DNA of 54,748 nucleotides from Gnetum montanum (lineage: Eukaryota > Streptophyta > Gnetopsida > Gnetales > Gnetaceae), in contig MNCI01021501.1 in the NCBI GenBank assembly GCA_015680685.1, positions 124,547 to 179,294 of the forward strand, read 5' to 3'. The position numbers and the translations under genes are program-made. This document shows, piece by piece, positions 1-9,363 of the stretch; the first letter of the stretch is position 1, and the number at the start of each line of letters is the position of its first letter. The notes beneath the pieces were generated by a model. That model was given only the letters and a program-made list of their open reading frames with translations, had not been told where the DNA came from and made no database searches.

Positions 1-135
1 CACCTTCCCAGGAAACTAACTGATCCTAGAAGTCCCTTAATCTACCTTCAAGTTGCCAGAAATAAACCACATAGGGCTATTCTTGACTCAGGTTTCGGAG
101 TCAACCTAATTTCAAAAGAGATGTATCACGCCTAG
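1..135 (+). pseudogene. Retropepsin (aspartic protease) remnant
   Basis: Reading frame 1 from the window edge to a TAG at 133-135 encodes about 44 residues. They include SPLIYLQV and then AILDSGFGVNLISKEMY, which is the usual plant gypsy protease active-site block (ILDSGSxVNLIS). The catalytic triad D-S-G is kept, but the following conserved Ser or Ala is Phe. The protease normally cleaves the gag-pol polyprotein inside the virus-like particle. The N-terminal part is outside the window. An early stop and the absence of RT downstream mark it as a dead copy belonging to element A. Confidence 0.7.
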
Positions 136-248
136 AACCTACCCCAACTTAAGAAGAGCAACATTCAACTAGAGNAAGTGAGGAGGTAAGGTATCAGAAC
201 CTACGATCAACGATACATATCCCTGGTTCTGATGCCCATGAACACCAA

Positions 249-866
249 ATGTTTATAGAGGGAACAACCACATATGCTAAGGATAGGCACTTAGATCATC
301 ACCACGATCGAGGTCGTAGCAGCCGAAGAGAAGAAAAGAAACATTGTCATGGCGATGGTTCCCCTTCTTCTTCCCCTTCTTCACATCACTCACCCTCTCC
401 TTCCACATCTGGGTGCAGCCATCATGAACACAATGGAGAGGATAAAGGTAGAAAAACGAGAGACCTTGATGAGAAAGTTGAGAGAGAGGACAAAGGCAAG
501 GACATAGGGAGAGTAGAGAACAATGCAGACATCACAGGCATCATGAAAGAGATGATCATGACAAGCCCCTACTTGCAACCCGAAGTATGCTTAACATCTC
601 CGATGAGGTTGTTCCAAAGTAATTTTTCCCCATGGTTGACAACTACTCAAAGGAGCAACCAAATATGCATGGAACGAACTAAGGAAACCCATGCCCATAA
701 CGAAAGCATATATACATTAGAATATGAGCATCACCAACTTCCACCCCTTAATCTAAGATCATCAACTGGCAGAAGTTGGGCACTACTTAGAAATTTAAAC
801 AAGCGCTCATTATTTCGAATCTCTCCCTTTCCACTCAGTCATGGGGGAGATGGCCACCTGTACTAA
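249..866 (+). CDS. Unrecognised 205-codon open frame in element A
   Basis: An uninterrupted frame from ATG at 249 to TAA at 864-866. The product would be low-complexity in its first half: a His/Asp/Arg stretch (HHHDRGRSSRREEKK), then a Ser/Pro/His-rich run, then a charged Lys/Glu/Asp segment. The second half has no recognisable motif. No signal peptide or membrane segment is visible. The first half resembles the disordered linkers seen in gag or accessory proteins, but I cannot tie it to a family. It lies inside the decayed internal region of element A, so it may be a fortuitous frame; there is no independent sign of selection. Confidence 0.2.
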   Translation: MFIEGTTTYAKDRHLDHHHDRGRSSRREEKKHCHGDGSPSSSPSSHHSPSPSTSGCSHHEHNGEDKGRKTRDLDEKVEREDKGKDIGRVENNADITGIMKEMIMTSPYLQPEVCLTSPMRLFQSNFSPWLTTTQRSNQICMERTKETHAHNESIYTLEYEHHQLPPLNLRSSTGRSWALLRNLNKRSLFRISPFPLSHGGDGHLY

Positions 867-2828
867 TCATATGGGGCCCTCAGTTCTTTTTACATTTTTG
901 TTTTACACATTTTTGTTTTACACATTTTCGTCTTACACATTTTTATTTTACAAATTTCTTTAACTTTTCTTGTTTTTATTTTACAACTTTCTTTAACTTT
1001 TTTTGTTTTTGTTTTACAACATCGTTATACTTTTCCGTTTTGTCTATGTGTGTGTGTGCGCATGTGTTATCCGCCCTGTAAGTTTGTCACCCAATAAGTG
1101 TTCTTCATGATGGTGTAAACTATTTTCATGTTGATTGCTAATGTTTGGTTTTTAGCTTTAAGTCATGATGTTGATACTAAGGTATGTCTCTTTTCATATG
1201 GCAGGCAATGAGTTCACTTCATCCATCCATCCACTAGTTTCTATGGCCTCTCTCGACTTGGAAATGTACAGTCCCCTTCTAATAAGAACTTTAATGAATC
1301 AGTGACTGGGCATTTCTCAAACTAAGGAAGGACTCAAGGATTGAAAAGGGTGTGACTTCAAGGGAACTTGATGCTTTTGTGTTGGTCGTTCTCTTAGGTG
1401 ATTGGATGTTTTCTTTTTGAGTCTTCTTGTCATTCCAATGTTAACCAATTATTAGAAGCTGAGAGAATAAAAATAATCAAGTCTTTGCATGGTATGGTTC
1501 TCACGCATAAAAACACAAAACAAAAAAAAAAGAAAAAGAAAAGAAAAAAGTGAGAATTCAAAGCACATCCCTTAGACAGAATAAACTTGGGCTACAAGCA
1601 CTAGTTATGGAACCAAAAGTGTTCCCTCTAACTAAGGCCCTTCTCGCTTCCCATTCTCTCCTTTGTTTCGTCGGAGTGGTGGTGACTCTTGGGGAAGGCA
1701 TCCTTGTTATCCAAGTGGATGGTTTAGCTGAATGCATTGATGCAACATCACTAGATGTGGTTGGTTTGAGGCCGGACTTGGAATGTGATTTGCTCAGTCA
1801 CATTAATCATGAACTACACAAGGGATTGTACACCACCTTGTTCTCGAGATTCCATTCCATCCTCTTCTCTCCACCCTTCTCTCCGTTGTTCACCTCATGG
1901 CCGGTTGTATCATTAGTGTATATTTTGGTAGATGCATTGTTTTCTTTTTGGTAACTTCTTACGGTTAAGACTTTATCTCTTGTTCCAAATGACATTCCTG
2001 GAGCCTACAGACTCTTTGAATGTGGGTTTGTCAGGGAATTAAGGGCATCAGCCTGCTTTGGGGAGGACCCACTAACATTCCTATTTGGAGCATTAGTTAA
2101 ATTTTTTCTCTTCACATTTTTCAATTAATTTTATTTTGTTCATTTCCATCTTGACATCCATTTCATCGATGCCATAGTTGTCCCTTTTTATCTATCTTTC
2201 TTACTCCTTTTCTTTCTCCATTCTAATGCTATCGGAGGTTCGCGATTAGTCATGGGGGTACAAGGCCCAATTTTTTCAATTTTCTCTTAGCCCCAAATTT
2301 CTTCAATTCTTTCCTAACCCCTACACCTTTGGTAGTCATCATTAATATATCCTCAGACCCGTAATCATCCATTTCACAACTCAGCCAATGGACTTACACC
2401 GAAGCAAGGTATCAATTACATGATGATTCATTTACCCTTGCTAATATAAGATTGTGTTGTGTGTGAAGATGGCAATCATACAACTATAGCATTGGATCTG
2501 GAGCGAACACATGGAATGGAGCGACGCTGGAAGCAACTATGCAAGGAGCAAGATCGATGGCATGCTTACCGACAGACAACGGAAGGCGCAATCTTGGCGT
2601 TGGCAGCAGCAACACTTCTTTCTCTCTCTCTCTTTCTTTCTCAGCTGCCAACTAAGGCATGATATCATTGTAATAATATGTTCACCCTTATTGTCATGAA
2701 CACCAATTTTTTCAAGTCTTGTAATGATGATCCGTTCACATGTCATTCCATTAGTTCCATTCCCCTCAATAATTCCATACCTTCCCAATATTATTGTAAG
2801 GAACTCGAGGACGAGTTTTCATTCATTC
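867..2828 (+). other. Decayed internal region of element A, no gene recognised
   Basis: Apart from the minisatellite at 887-1022, this stretch holds only short open frames with no family motif. The longest is 1550-1954, 134 codons, with a hydrophobic Leu/Val-rich middle and no recognisable domain. An A-rich run (about 1512-1550) and a CT microsatellite (about 2618-2641) are present. By position it should correspond to pol and the 3' untranslated region of element A, but no RT, RNase H or integrase motif could be read in any frame. Confidence 0.5.
887..1022 (+). repeat. T-rich minisatellite TTTTACACATTTTTG
   Basis: About four copies of a 15-bp unit (TTTTACACATTTTTG with variants) lie at 887-955. 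They are followed by two or three longer units built from TTTACAAcTTTCTTTAACTTTTcTTG up to about 1022. The array is in the non-coding part of element A. Slippage expansion of a T-rich stretch is the simplest origin. Confidence 0.75.
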
Positions 2829-2837
2829 ATGGGGGTA
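2829..2837 (+). other. Polypurine tract of element A
   Basis: ATGGGGGTA lies directly against the TGATGAG start of the 3' LTR. The same G-rich block precedes the LTR of element CD on the minus strand (reverse complement of 43211-43219), so it is conserved between two independent insertions, as expected for the plus-strand primer site. Confidence 0.75.
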
Positions 2838-3881
2838 TGATGAGACACGATTCGCATGAGCCATGATATTGGATTCACGATATCGTGGCCACCACGATAT
2901 CGCATCCCCTGCGATATCACGTACGCGATATCGCAGTCTGTCGTCATATCTTTAAATAAGAGGTGGCTCTCCCTTGTTTCCCCATCCTAAGTTAGAAGTA
3001 GGGAAACTCTAGTAGTTTGATCACTCCAGAGATAAAATATTTTCCATGTGCCTGCAGTAGGAGTCCTAAAGTGAACGGATCTTTATTCGAGCAACATTGT
3101 ACCTAAACACAAGTTGTGTACGGCAATAAAGATGTGCTTCTTGGATAAACCTTGCAGTGCATAGAATAGGATTTTATTTATTATTTTCTCTTTGACCCTT
3201 AAACTCCTAGAATGCAGTATGAGTATGACTTGATTACGAGCATCTAAGGATGTGTACGGATAGTTAAGGAATCAGCTGCTCATCACAACGCGGTATGAGT
3301 ACGACTTGATTAAGAGCATCTAGTGTGACAACTTGGTAACCCAGTGGCGTATTCAAGATCTGCACTTGGTAATCCCAGTGGTAGTCGTGCACCAAGATGT
3401 GTACGATTAGTCAAGGAATTGGCTGCTCATCACACTTAGGCTAGATTAGATTCTCTCAACCCTTTCCTCCTAGTTAACTGCCTCAGTACGACCACTTCGA
3501 GCACGTGCATTACACATGGTAATCCCAGTGACGATTAGTGTTTGGTAGCCACGATTGCATTGGTTCAGGGTGTGTACGGCAAGTGGGAACGGATGTTGAC
3601 GCTAGGTAATTTAGACTTAGTCCATTAGTTAGAGTTAGTTAGTTTCTCAACCCTTCACCTCAATAGCATAGGAGAAAAACATAAAAACTATAAAAATCAT
3701 ATACCTCGGACTTGCTTAACCATACACTGTGACAACCACAAGTAAGTCTAGGAAGACAATGAATGATTAACCCCAAGTGTTCCATGGGGCGTGTAGGCAC
3801 TTAGTCTGCGGAGTTCGATCGGATCGCGTGTGCTACGCTCATTTCGTATGGTTGAGTGTAGGGGTACCTTGCCACTCATCA
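2838..3881 (+). repeat. 3' LTR of element A (1044 bp)
   Basis: The LTR begins TGATGAG and ends CTCATCA, with short inverted ends. It is homologous over most of its length to the solo LTR at 23527-24354. U3 starts with a cluster of GATATC palindromes (2877-2937), followed by a TATA-like TTTAAATAAG at about 2952-2961. This copy is about 216 bp longer than copy B, partly because of an internal duplication: a GTATGAGTAYGACTTGATTA block occurs at about 3220 and again at about 3293, with diverged GATGTGTACGRNTAGT blocks at about 3248 and 3394. Confidence 0.85.
2877..2961 (+). promoter_or_regulatory. U3 palindrome cluster plus TATA-like box, LTR A
   Basis: Four GATATC-centred palindromes occur in 60 bp, among them the perfect CACGATATCGTG and two GCGATATC/GATATCGC forms, with ACGTACGC between. 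About 15 bp further on is TTTAAATAAG, which stands where the other copies have TATAAATAAG. The arrangement is conserved in the other LTRs of the family, which argues for an upstream activating element and core promoter. The binding factor is unknown. Confidence 0.6.
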
Positions 3882-4445
3882 ACTATACATAGTAAATAGA
3901 CCTTTGTGAATGTGCTAAAGGCTTTGGAAATGTGAAATAGAAAAGTATTAGAAAATGAAAAGATGAATAGAAATTGTAGAAATGGTTGAACCCATCAGAA
4001 AGTGTCGTGCTTGGTGAAGACTACTATCCAGCTATTGTTGACTTGAGATGCATGTGCTAGCTATTGTTGGAGAAATGACCATCCAAACAATGCCAATGTT
4101 GCATCTCTACCTAGTCCTAGTGATGACTATGTTGGCTATTGTAGCTAGTATGCTTACTGAAAATGGCTCCAATGTAGTTGGGGCTATACCCCTACCAAAT
4201 CTCATGAAAATGCTATTTTTAGTCATTCCAAAGGCATTTTTGGCCTTTCCAAGCCTAGATATGGGCATGTTGTACTTATTTCTAGTTGGAAAATGAGGCA
4301 ATAACAAATTTTGAAGCATTTTTCAGCCCCAAAAAGTTGAAATATGCTAGATTGTGGCTTATGTACTACATGTCTTACATTCACAATGAATCTTTGCCTC
4401 AAGCTAAAATGTGGAATTTGCAACATGAATTTTGGTGATGTTTCA
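3882..4445 (-). repeat. Old Tat 3' LTR, truncated by element A
   Basis: This segment aligns along its whole length with 24637-25197. Shared blocks include CCCATCAGAAAG, CCATTCCAAAGGCATTTTTGG and TTGCAACATGAATTTTGG. Homology stops at TTTCA (4445) and at 25197, giving the LTR edge; on the minus strand the LTR begins TGAAAC. The upstream remainder of the LTR was separated by the insertion of element A. Confidence 0.8.
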
Positions 4446-5439
4446 TTAGTTCCTATTTGTTGATGTCTAGAGGATTAACTTAAGAGACATCAACAAAGAA
4501 TACAAAACATCATTGTAGGTCCATCATGAATGTCTTTTCTCTATGCTTGATTTAGTAGTATCGAACCATGCTCAAGAGTGCTTATGATGATGGAGTAAGG
4601 CTATGATGATGAAATAGTAATAAGATCATGAAGAAATGATCATGAAGGCTAACAAGTATTGGTCAAATAGTTCAAGTTATACACTTTTTGTTTGGAAGTA
4701 TGGTTCACTTAGCAGATGCGTTTGAGAAACCAACACTTCACTTCAAGGCAATGTGCTCTTTTCCAAGGCTACTTTTGATGTTGTTTTCCTATTGAGTGAG
4801 CTATGTTATACTCAATAGACTTGGGGGTTTCCCATTGAACAAGGTGTGTTACACCTAATGGACTTAGTGTTTTCCCATTGAATGAGATCTGTTACATTCA
4901 AGTAGACTTGGGGTTTTCTCATTGAACAAGGTGTGTTACACTCGATGGACTTAGCATTTTCCCAATGAATGAGATGTGTTACATTCAAGTGGACTTGGAG
5001 ATAGATCATAGGTCAACATTGTTGCTCAAGATATAAGAGGGTTATAATCAGGCTACAGGGTTGGCCTCAAAGGAAATAATGTGGGATAAGCACTCTTGAA
5101 CAAATTCATTGAATCTTGCACATCAAGGTTATGTGGTGACTTGTTGCAATGATGAGTTGCACTCTTGTGATGGCTCCAGGCTTCATCTTGCAAAAACAAC
5201 TCCAAGAGAACTAGAAAACCAAAGAGAGAACTCATGTTGTTACAATGGGATACATAAGGCCATGAAGGATGGTTCAACCAATCTGGCTACCCAAGGTCAC
5301 ATGTTGTCAATTGAAGGTCCTAGTAAGCTTCATTACCAATTTAAGGCCTCAGCCAGCCACAATGCCTGTTTACAGTCATAGTACACCATATAGATCAAGC
5401 TCTCTTGTTAATGGTTGTCAATAGCATGGTTGCTATAGG
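4446..5439 (-). other. Old Tat 3' untranslated region
   Basis: No gene is visible. Blocks at 4446-4600 (GACATCAACAAAGAATACAAAACA, with neighbours) and 5100-5230 (TTGCAATGATGAGTTGCACTC region) match 30630-30760 and 31330-31460 of the younger element, which shows the two share a 3' untranslated region. The PPT expected next to the LTR survives only as a degenerate AAATAGGAAC on the minus strand. Confidence 0.6.
4791..4997. repeat. ~51-bp tandem repeat, about four copies
   Basis: The unit reads roughly GACTTGGGGTTTTCCCATTGAA followed by a TGTGTTACACTC block. Copies alternate between an ...AACAAGGTGTGTTACAC form and an ...AATGAGATGTGTTACATTC form, so the array can also be read as two ~104-bp doublets. 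It lies in the 3' untranslated region of old Tat and has no counterpart recognised in the younger element. Confidence 0.7.
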
Positions 5440-6520
5440 CTACATGTAGTATGGTTTGAGGTAGAAATGACTAACCAGATTGGCCAACTCGTTTTCATCC
5501 ATGTCTGATATCTGGCAGGCCTCATTGCTATAGGCCTTGGTGACTAAGAAAGGTCCTTCCCAGTTGGCTAAGAATTTTTCCACATGCTTACAAACATCCT
5601 TAAGAACTAGGTCTCCTTTCTTAATCTTGTGCTTTCCTAAGATGTGGTGGTGTTGCCATTTCTGCCTCTCTTGGTAACACTCGATGTGAGTAAGCATTTA
5701 CATCCACTACTCTCCCACCAAATCCAAGTCCATGGTTCATAACTCCTTGCTCTGCTCATCATTGATGAAGTTGAATAAGGCCACTTGGAGTAATGGTACC
5801 TACAATTCAAGAGGTAAAACAACTTCAAAACCATAAAAAAAACTATAAGGAGTCATGTCTGTTGCAATACGATATGTCATTCTGTAGGCCCAAAATGCAT
5901 GGACAAGTCATTCATGCCATTCATGCCTGTTGTTGTTGAGCATCTTCTTGAGAAGATTAATGATGGCCTTGTTGCTTGCTTCCACTTGTCCATTGGCCTA
6001 AGGGTAATAAGGTGATCAGAAAGAATGTTTAATGCCTAGGTTGTGATAGAAATTTTTTCATTTTTTGGCTACTAAAGTGTGGTTTATTATTTGTGACTAT
6101 GGTCATAGGTATACCAAAACAAGCTACTATGTTGTCTAAGATGAACCTACAAACTTGTTTGGATGTATTCTTCCTCAAGGGAATAGCTTTAACCCAGTTG
6201 GTAAAATATTTGGTTGTAGTAATGATGAAGCTATGACTTGTGAAAGACTTAAGCATTATTATAGTTCCAATGATATCTAACCCCCATCGTTGAAATGGCC
6301 AAGTGATTTGAGTAGTGTGTAACTCAGTTAGTGATACATGTATGAGGTTTCTATTCCATTGGCATGTATCACAAGTTTTGATCTTCTACAAGAAATCATT
6401 TTTCATATAATGCCAATAATAACCTAACCATCTAATCTCAGTAGCCATGGCTCTAGGTCCTATATGACCACCACAAACACCCTCATAAACCTGACCTAGG
6501 ACTATTCCAGCTTTGGCTCT
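5440..6520 (-). pseudogene. Integrase of old Tat
   Basis: The minus strand encodes a decayed integrase. At about 6360-6510 there is an HHCC-type zinc domain (GGHIGPRAMATEI, then CDTCQW). The catalytic core follows, with WGLDIIG (first Asp kept), ITTTKYFTNWVKAIPLR, and FGIPMTIVTNNKPHF at about 6070-6120. In that last block the second catalytic Asp of the usual SDNG/TDNG motif is Asn. The C-terminal part (5440-5697) has KKGDLVLKDV, NWEGPFLVTKAY and DMDENELANLV, the typical Tat-type C-terminus, ending at YLKPYYM. Stops and frameshifts separate the parts. Integrase would insert the cDNA; this copy cannot be active. Confidence 0.85.
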
Positions 6521-6789
6521 CCCCAAGCACTTTAACAATATGCCATCATAGGATCATTGACATAATGTGTTATCAACTACAATGACATATTATTTTGATC
6601 ATTTACATATAGCATTCTTTTGAGCAACTATCAAGCCTTGTGAAGATTCATCATGTATAAGGTAAAACTTGGTATCATCATACCACTCCTTTATAGGAGT
6701 AGTATGAACTAAGGCCAAAAAGGTATCCTTAGTGCTCTACATGATGGGGATTCAAAAATCCATAATTAAAGTGGATAACTTGCTAAACA

Positions 6790-7190
6790 CATTTGTCGTA
6801 ACACTGAGGGCTAGCGTCGTGATGGCATCAGCTATGGTGTTCTTGTTGCAAGATATATGTTGGATATCAACATTTGTAAAATGCTATAATAGTTGCTTTC
6901 ATAAGTCATAGTAAGGTTGTAAATGTTTGGCTATGCATGCGTAAACCTTAGTTACCTAGTTGACCACAAGTTGTAAATCATCCTTGATTATCAAACACTT
7001 AATTCCTAGGTCACGTGCTACCATCATTCCTTTGATTAGACCTTCATACTTTGCTATGTTGTTGGTGCATGGAAACTCAAAACGATAGGCAAAGGATTAG
7101 ATTTCACCAAATGAGAACGTCATGATGCTAGTAGCACTAGTCCCATGGGTAAATGAAACTCCATCAAAGTATACTTGGCTAACAATGTTG
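6790..7190 (-). pseudogene. Second (archaeal-type) RNase H of old Tat
   Basis: After the first RNase H the minus strand carries a separate RNase H fold. It begins at VYFDGVSFTHGTSA (the first catalytic Asp context), then AKYEGLIKGM with the catalytic Glu, DLGIKCLIIKDDLQLVVN with the next Asp, and NKNTIADAITTLA, in which the final Asp is kept. Within Ty3/gypsy elements a second, archaeal-like RNase H is a known mark of the Tat lineage. Several in-frame stops, mostly TAG and TAA, interrupt it. It would degrade the RNA strand of RNA:DNA hybrids during reverse transcription. Confidence 0.75.
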
Positions 7191-7429
7191 ACATGTTCAT
7201 TGGGGAACTTAGGGTCTATGGTTGCTTGGTCATCAATAGGTGAAACTGTAAGTTGTACAACTATAGCTTGATCTTTCATTGAAGATTGAGAAATGTAATG
7301 AAGGTCAAACTCCACTATTATGGCTTTCCATCAGGATATATGACTACTCTGATAAATATTAATCATTATGGCCCTAAGTATGTTGTCTTTGCAAATGATG
7401 TTAACTTGGCTCCTAAACAAGTAGTGTAT

Positions 7430-7684
7430 TCATTTCTTCAATAAGAAGACTAGTGCTAGATAGTACTTTTCTACTTTAGAATATCTGGCCTTATGGGCAA
7501 CTAATGCATGGCTAAGGTCGTATACTAGCATTTCTGCCCCATCATCACATTTTTGACAAAGTAAAGAGGTAATGGACATGTCAAAGATGGCAAGGTAGAT
7601 ATAAAACAATTTACCCTCTTGCGGAGGATATACTATCAATAGTTACACCAACTCTTGCTTAAGGTTTTCAAAGGCTTCTTAGCA
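7430..7684 (-). pseudogene. First RNase H of old Tat
   Basis: The minus-strand reading gives VYPPQEGKLFYIYLAIFDM, then SLLCQ and SKVEKYYLALVFLLKK. This is the usual RNase H segment that follows gypsy RT (family pattern LYLAVS...A...L and Y...E...LALV). It joins the RT region directly. The product is truncated by stops, as in its neighbours. Confidence 0.75.
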
Positions 7685-8620
7685 TTAAGCTATCCACTCA
7701 GAGTAAACTCCTTTCTTAAGAAAGTGTTGCATGGGCTGTAACTTATCTGTAAGCCTAGCGATGAACCTATGAATAAATTGTAATCTACCTTGTAATCCTT
7801 GAAGCTCCTTAAGTTTGGTAGGTACTGCTAACATGCATACGACCTTAACCTTATCAAGATCAACATGAATCCCTACTTTAGATACTACAAAGCCAAGCAT
7901 TTCATCAATTTTGACACTAAAGAAACATTTCTTGGGATTAATTCTAAGTTCATACTTGAGGCATCATTTAAGCACAAGGTCTAGGTCACCAACATGGTCA
8001 CTGGCCACTTTGGACTTAACAGCTAGATCATCTATGTAATTGTTGAGCAAACCTAGCATGTAATCACTAAAGATATAAGTCATAGCTTTTTGATAGGTTG
8101 CTCCTACATTCTTAAGGCCAAAGGACATCATAGTATAGCAAAAGGTACCCCAAGGGGTCATGAAGGTTATGTTAAGTTGATGTTCTAGCTTGATTCTAAT
8201 CTATTTATATCCTAAGAACCCATCCATAAAGGACAATAAAGCATGTTCACTCATGGTATCAATGAGTTAATCAATACTAGGCAAAGGGAAATCGTCCTTA
8301 ATCGTTGCCTTGTTTAGGTGTCAAAAATCAATGCAAATACAAATACTCTCATTTTTCTTAGGGACTACCATGATGTTGGAAACCCACTCTATGTAGTCAA
8401 CATCTCTAATGAAACCAACTTGGTAGAGCTTGCTAATTTTATTACAAACTTCTAAGGCTAAGTCATGTCTAATCTTACACAATTTTTGCTTAACTGATCT
8501 AATGCTAGGATCGAGTATGATGTTGTGTTGGACTAGCCGTGGATTGAAGCCTAGCATAGCCTCATATGACTAGGCAAAGGCCTTAATGTAGTCTTGTAGG
8601 AACTTGGTGATGTCTTGAGC
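7685..8620 (-). pseudogene. Reverse transcriptase of old Tat
   Basis: RT remnants run from LGFNPRLVQHNIILDP and VGFIRDVDYIEWVSNIMVV with PKKNESICICIDF (8321-8557), through TPWGTFCYTMMSFGLKNVGATYQ (7964-8161) and the catalytic NNYIDDLAVKS (YIDD at 8027-8038), to LGFVVSKVGIHVDLDKV and the thumb/connection segment LQGRLQFIHRFIARL (7685-7900). The order and spacing are those of Ty3/gypsy RT, and the VDYxEWVSNIxVVPKK block is Tat-like. The YxDD box is intact, but at least four stops or frameshifts break the frame. RT copies element RNA to DNA in the particle. Confidence 0.9.
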
Positions 8621-9363
8621 CTATTGAGGTTCCAGTGAGGAGCTTAGCTTAAGGGTTTTCTCCCTACCAATATGTGTTGTGATAGGAATCTCAACCAGAG
8701 AATCTTTAGTTATGTCACTAGCCTCAAGGTCAAGGGTTTTAACTAGGTTTTCAAGCCATTCAATAGGCTTTTCGATTGAGGCCAGGTGGTTGTCAAGACT
8801 CTTAGACTCAAGGTCTAAACAATCAGTATCAATGCATCATTCAACATCACTATGAGGCCCACTTAGGCTCAAAAGCAAGGTAACTTGCTTCCAAGTGTCC
8901 ATACTTCAATCCTTCATATCAACCATAAGCACATTAAGTGGCACTTGCGTAAAAATGAGTAAATCATGCCAAAATAATATAAGATACTTTGGTAAACATA
9001 TGTTATTTCAATGATAAAAAAAATGAAAACAAGCTCAACCAAGGCTATAATAGATAACTAATGACCAATGGGATAAAAAAAAGACCATATAAGGTCATCC
9101 AAAGATCATAAGAGAGAAAATAGGGTGACCATGATAAAAATAGAAAGTTATATGATGAATGTATAAAGTCAATTGATGAGAAAAAGATCAACAATTCAAA
9201 ACAAGGACAAAAACAAGGTCAAATCTATGAAAATGGAATACATATGGTCATGGTACAAGGCTACAAGGTTACTGGGAGAGTTTGGGCACATGATGAGGTA
9301 TTTCTAGAGTAGTTTTAAAGTAAAAAATGGAAATTTTGTTTTTGCGATGCTAGAACCTACTAG
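8621..9363. other. Spacer between RT remnant and tandem array
   Basis: From 8621 to about 8890 the minus strand can still be read as decayed polyprotein upstream of RT (for example EIPITTHIGREKTLKLSS), with no protease motif. From about 8900 it is AT-rich and non-coding. No other feature is recognised. Confidence 0.4.

Larger units (their letters stand above)
1..3881 (+). mobile_element. Ty3/gypsy element A, 3' part with LTR
   Basis: This is the right-hand part of a plus-strand LTR retrotransposon whose left part lies outside the window. Visible in order are a retropepsin remnant (1-135), about 2.7 kb of decayed internal sequence, a polypurine tract (CATGGGGGTA ending at 2837) and a 3' LTR (2838-3881). 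The five bases after the LTR, ACTAT (3882-3886), are its target site. The same ACTAT stands uninterrupted in the sister LTR of the host element at 24637-24641, so the insertion point is confirmed by an empty site. No RT or integrase is visible between the protease and the PPT, so pol has been lost or has decayed beyond recognition. The LTR matches the solo LTR at 23527 and, in reverse, the LTRs at 42417, 50314 and 54204. Confidence 0.8.
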
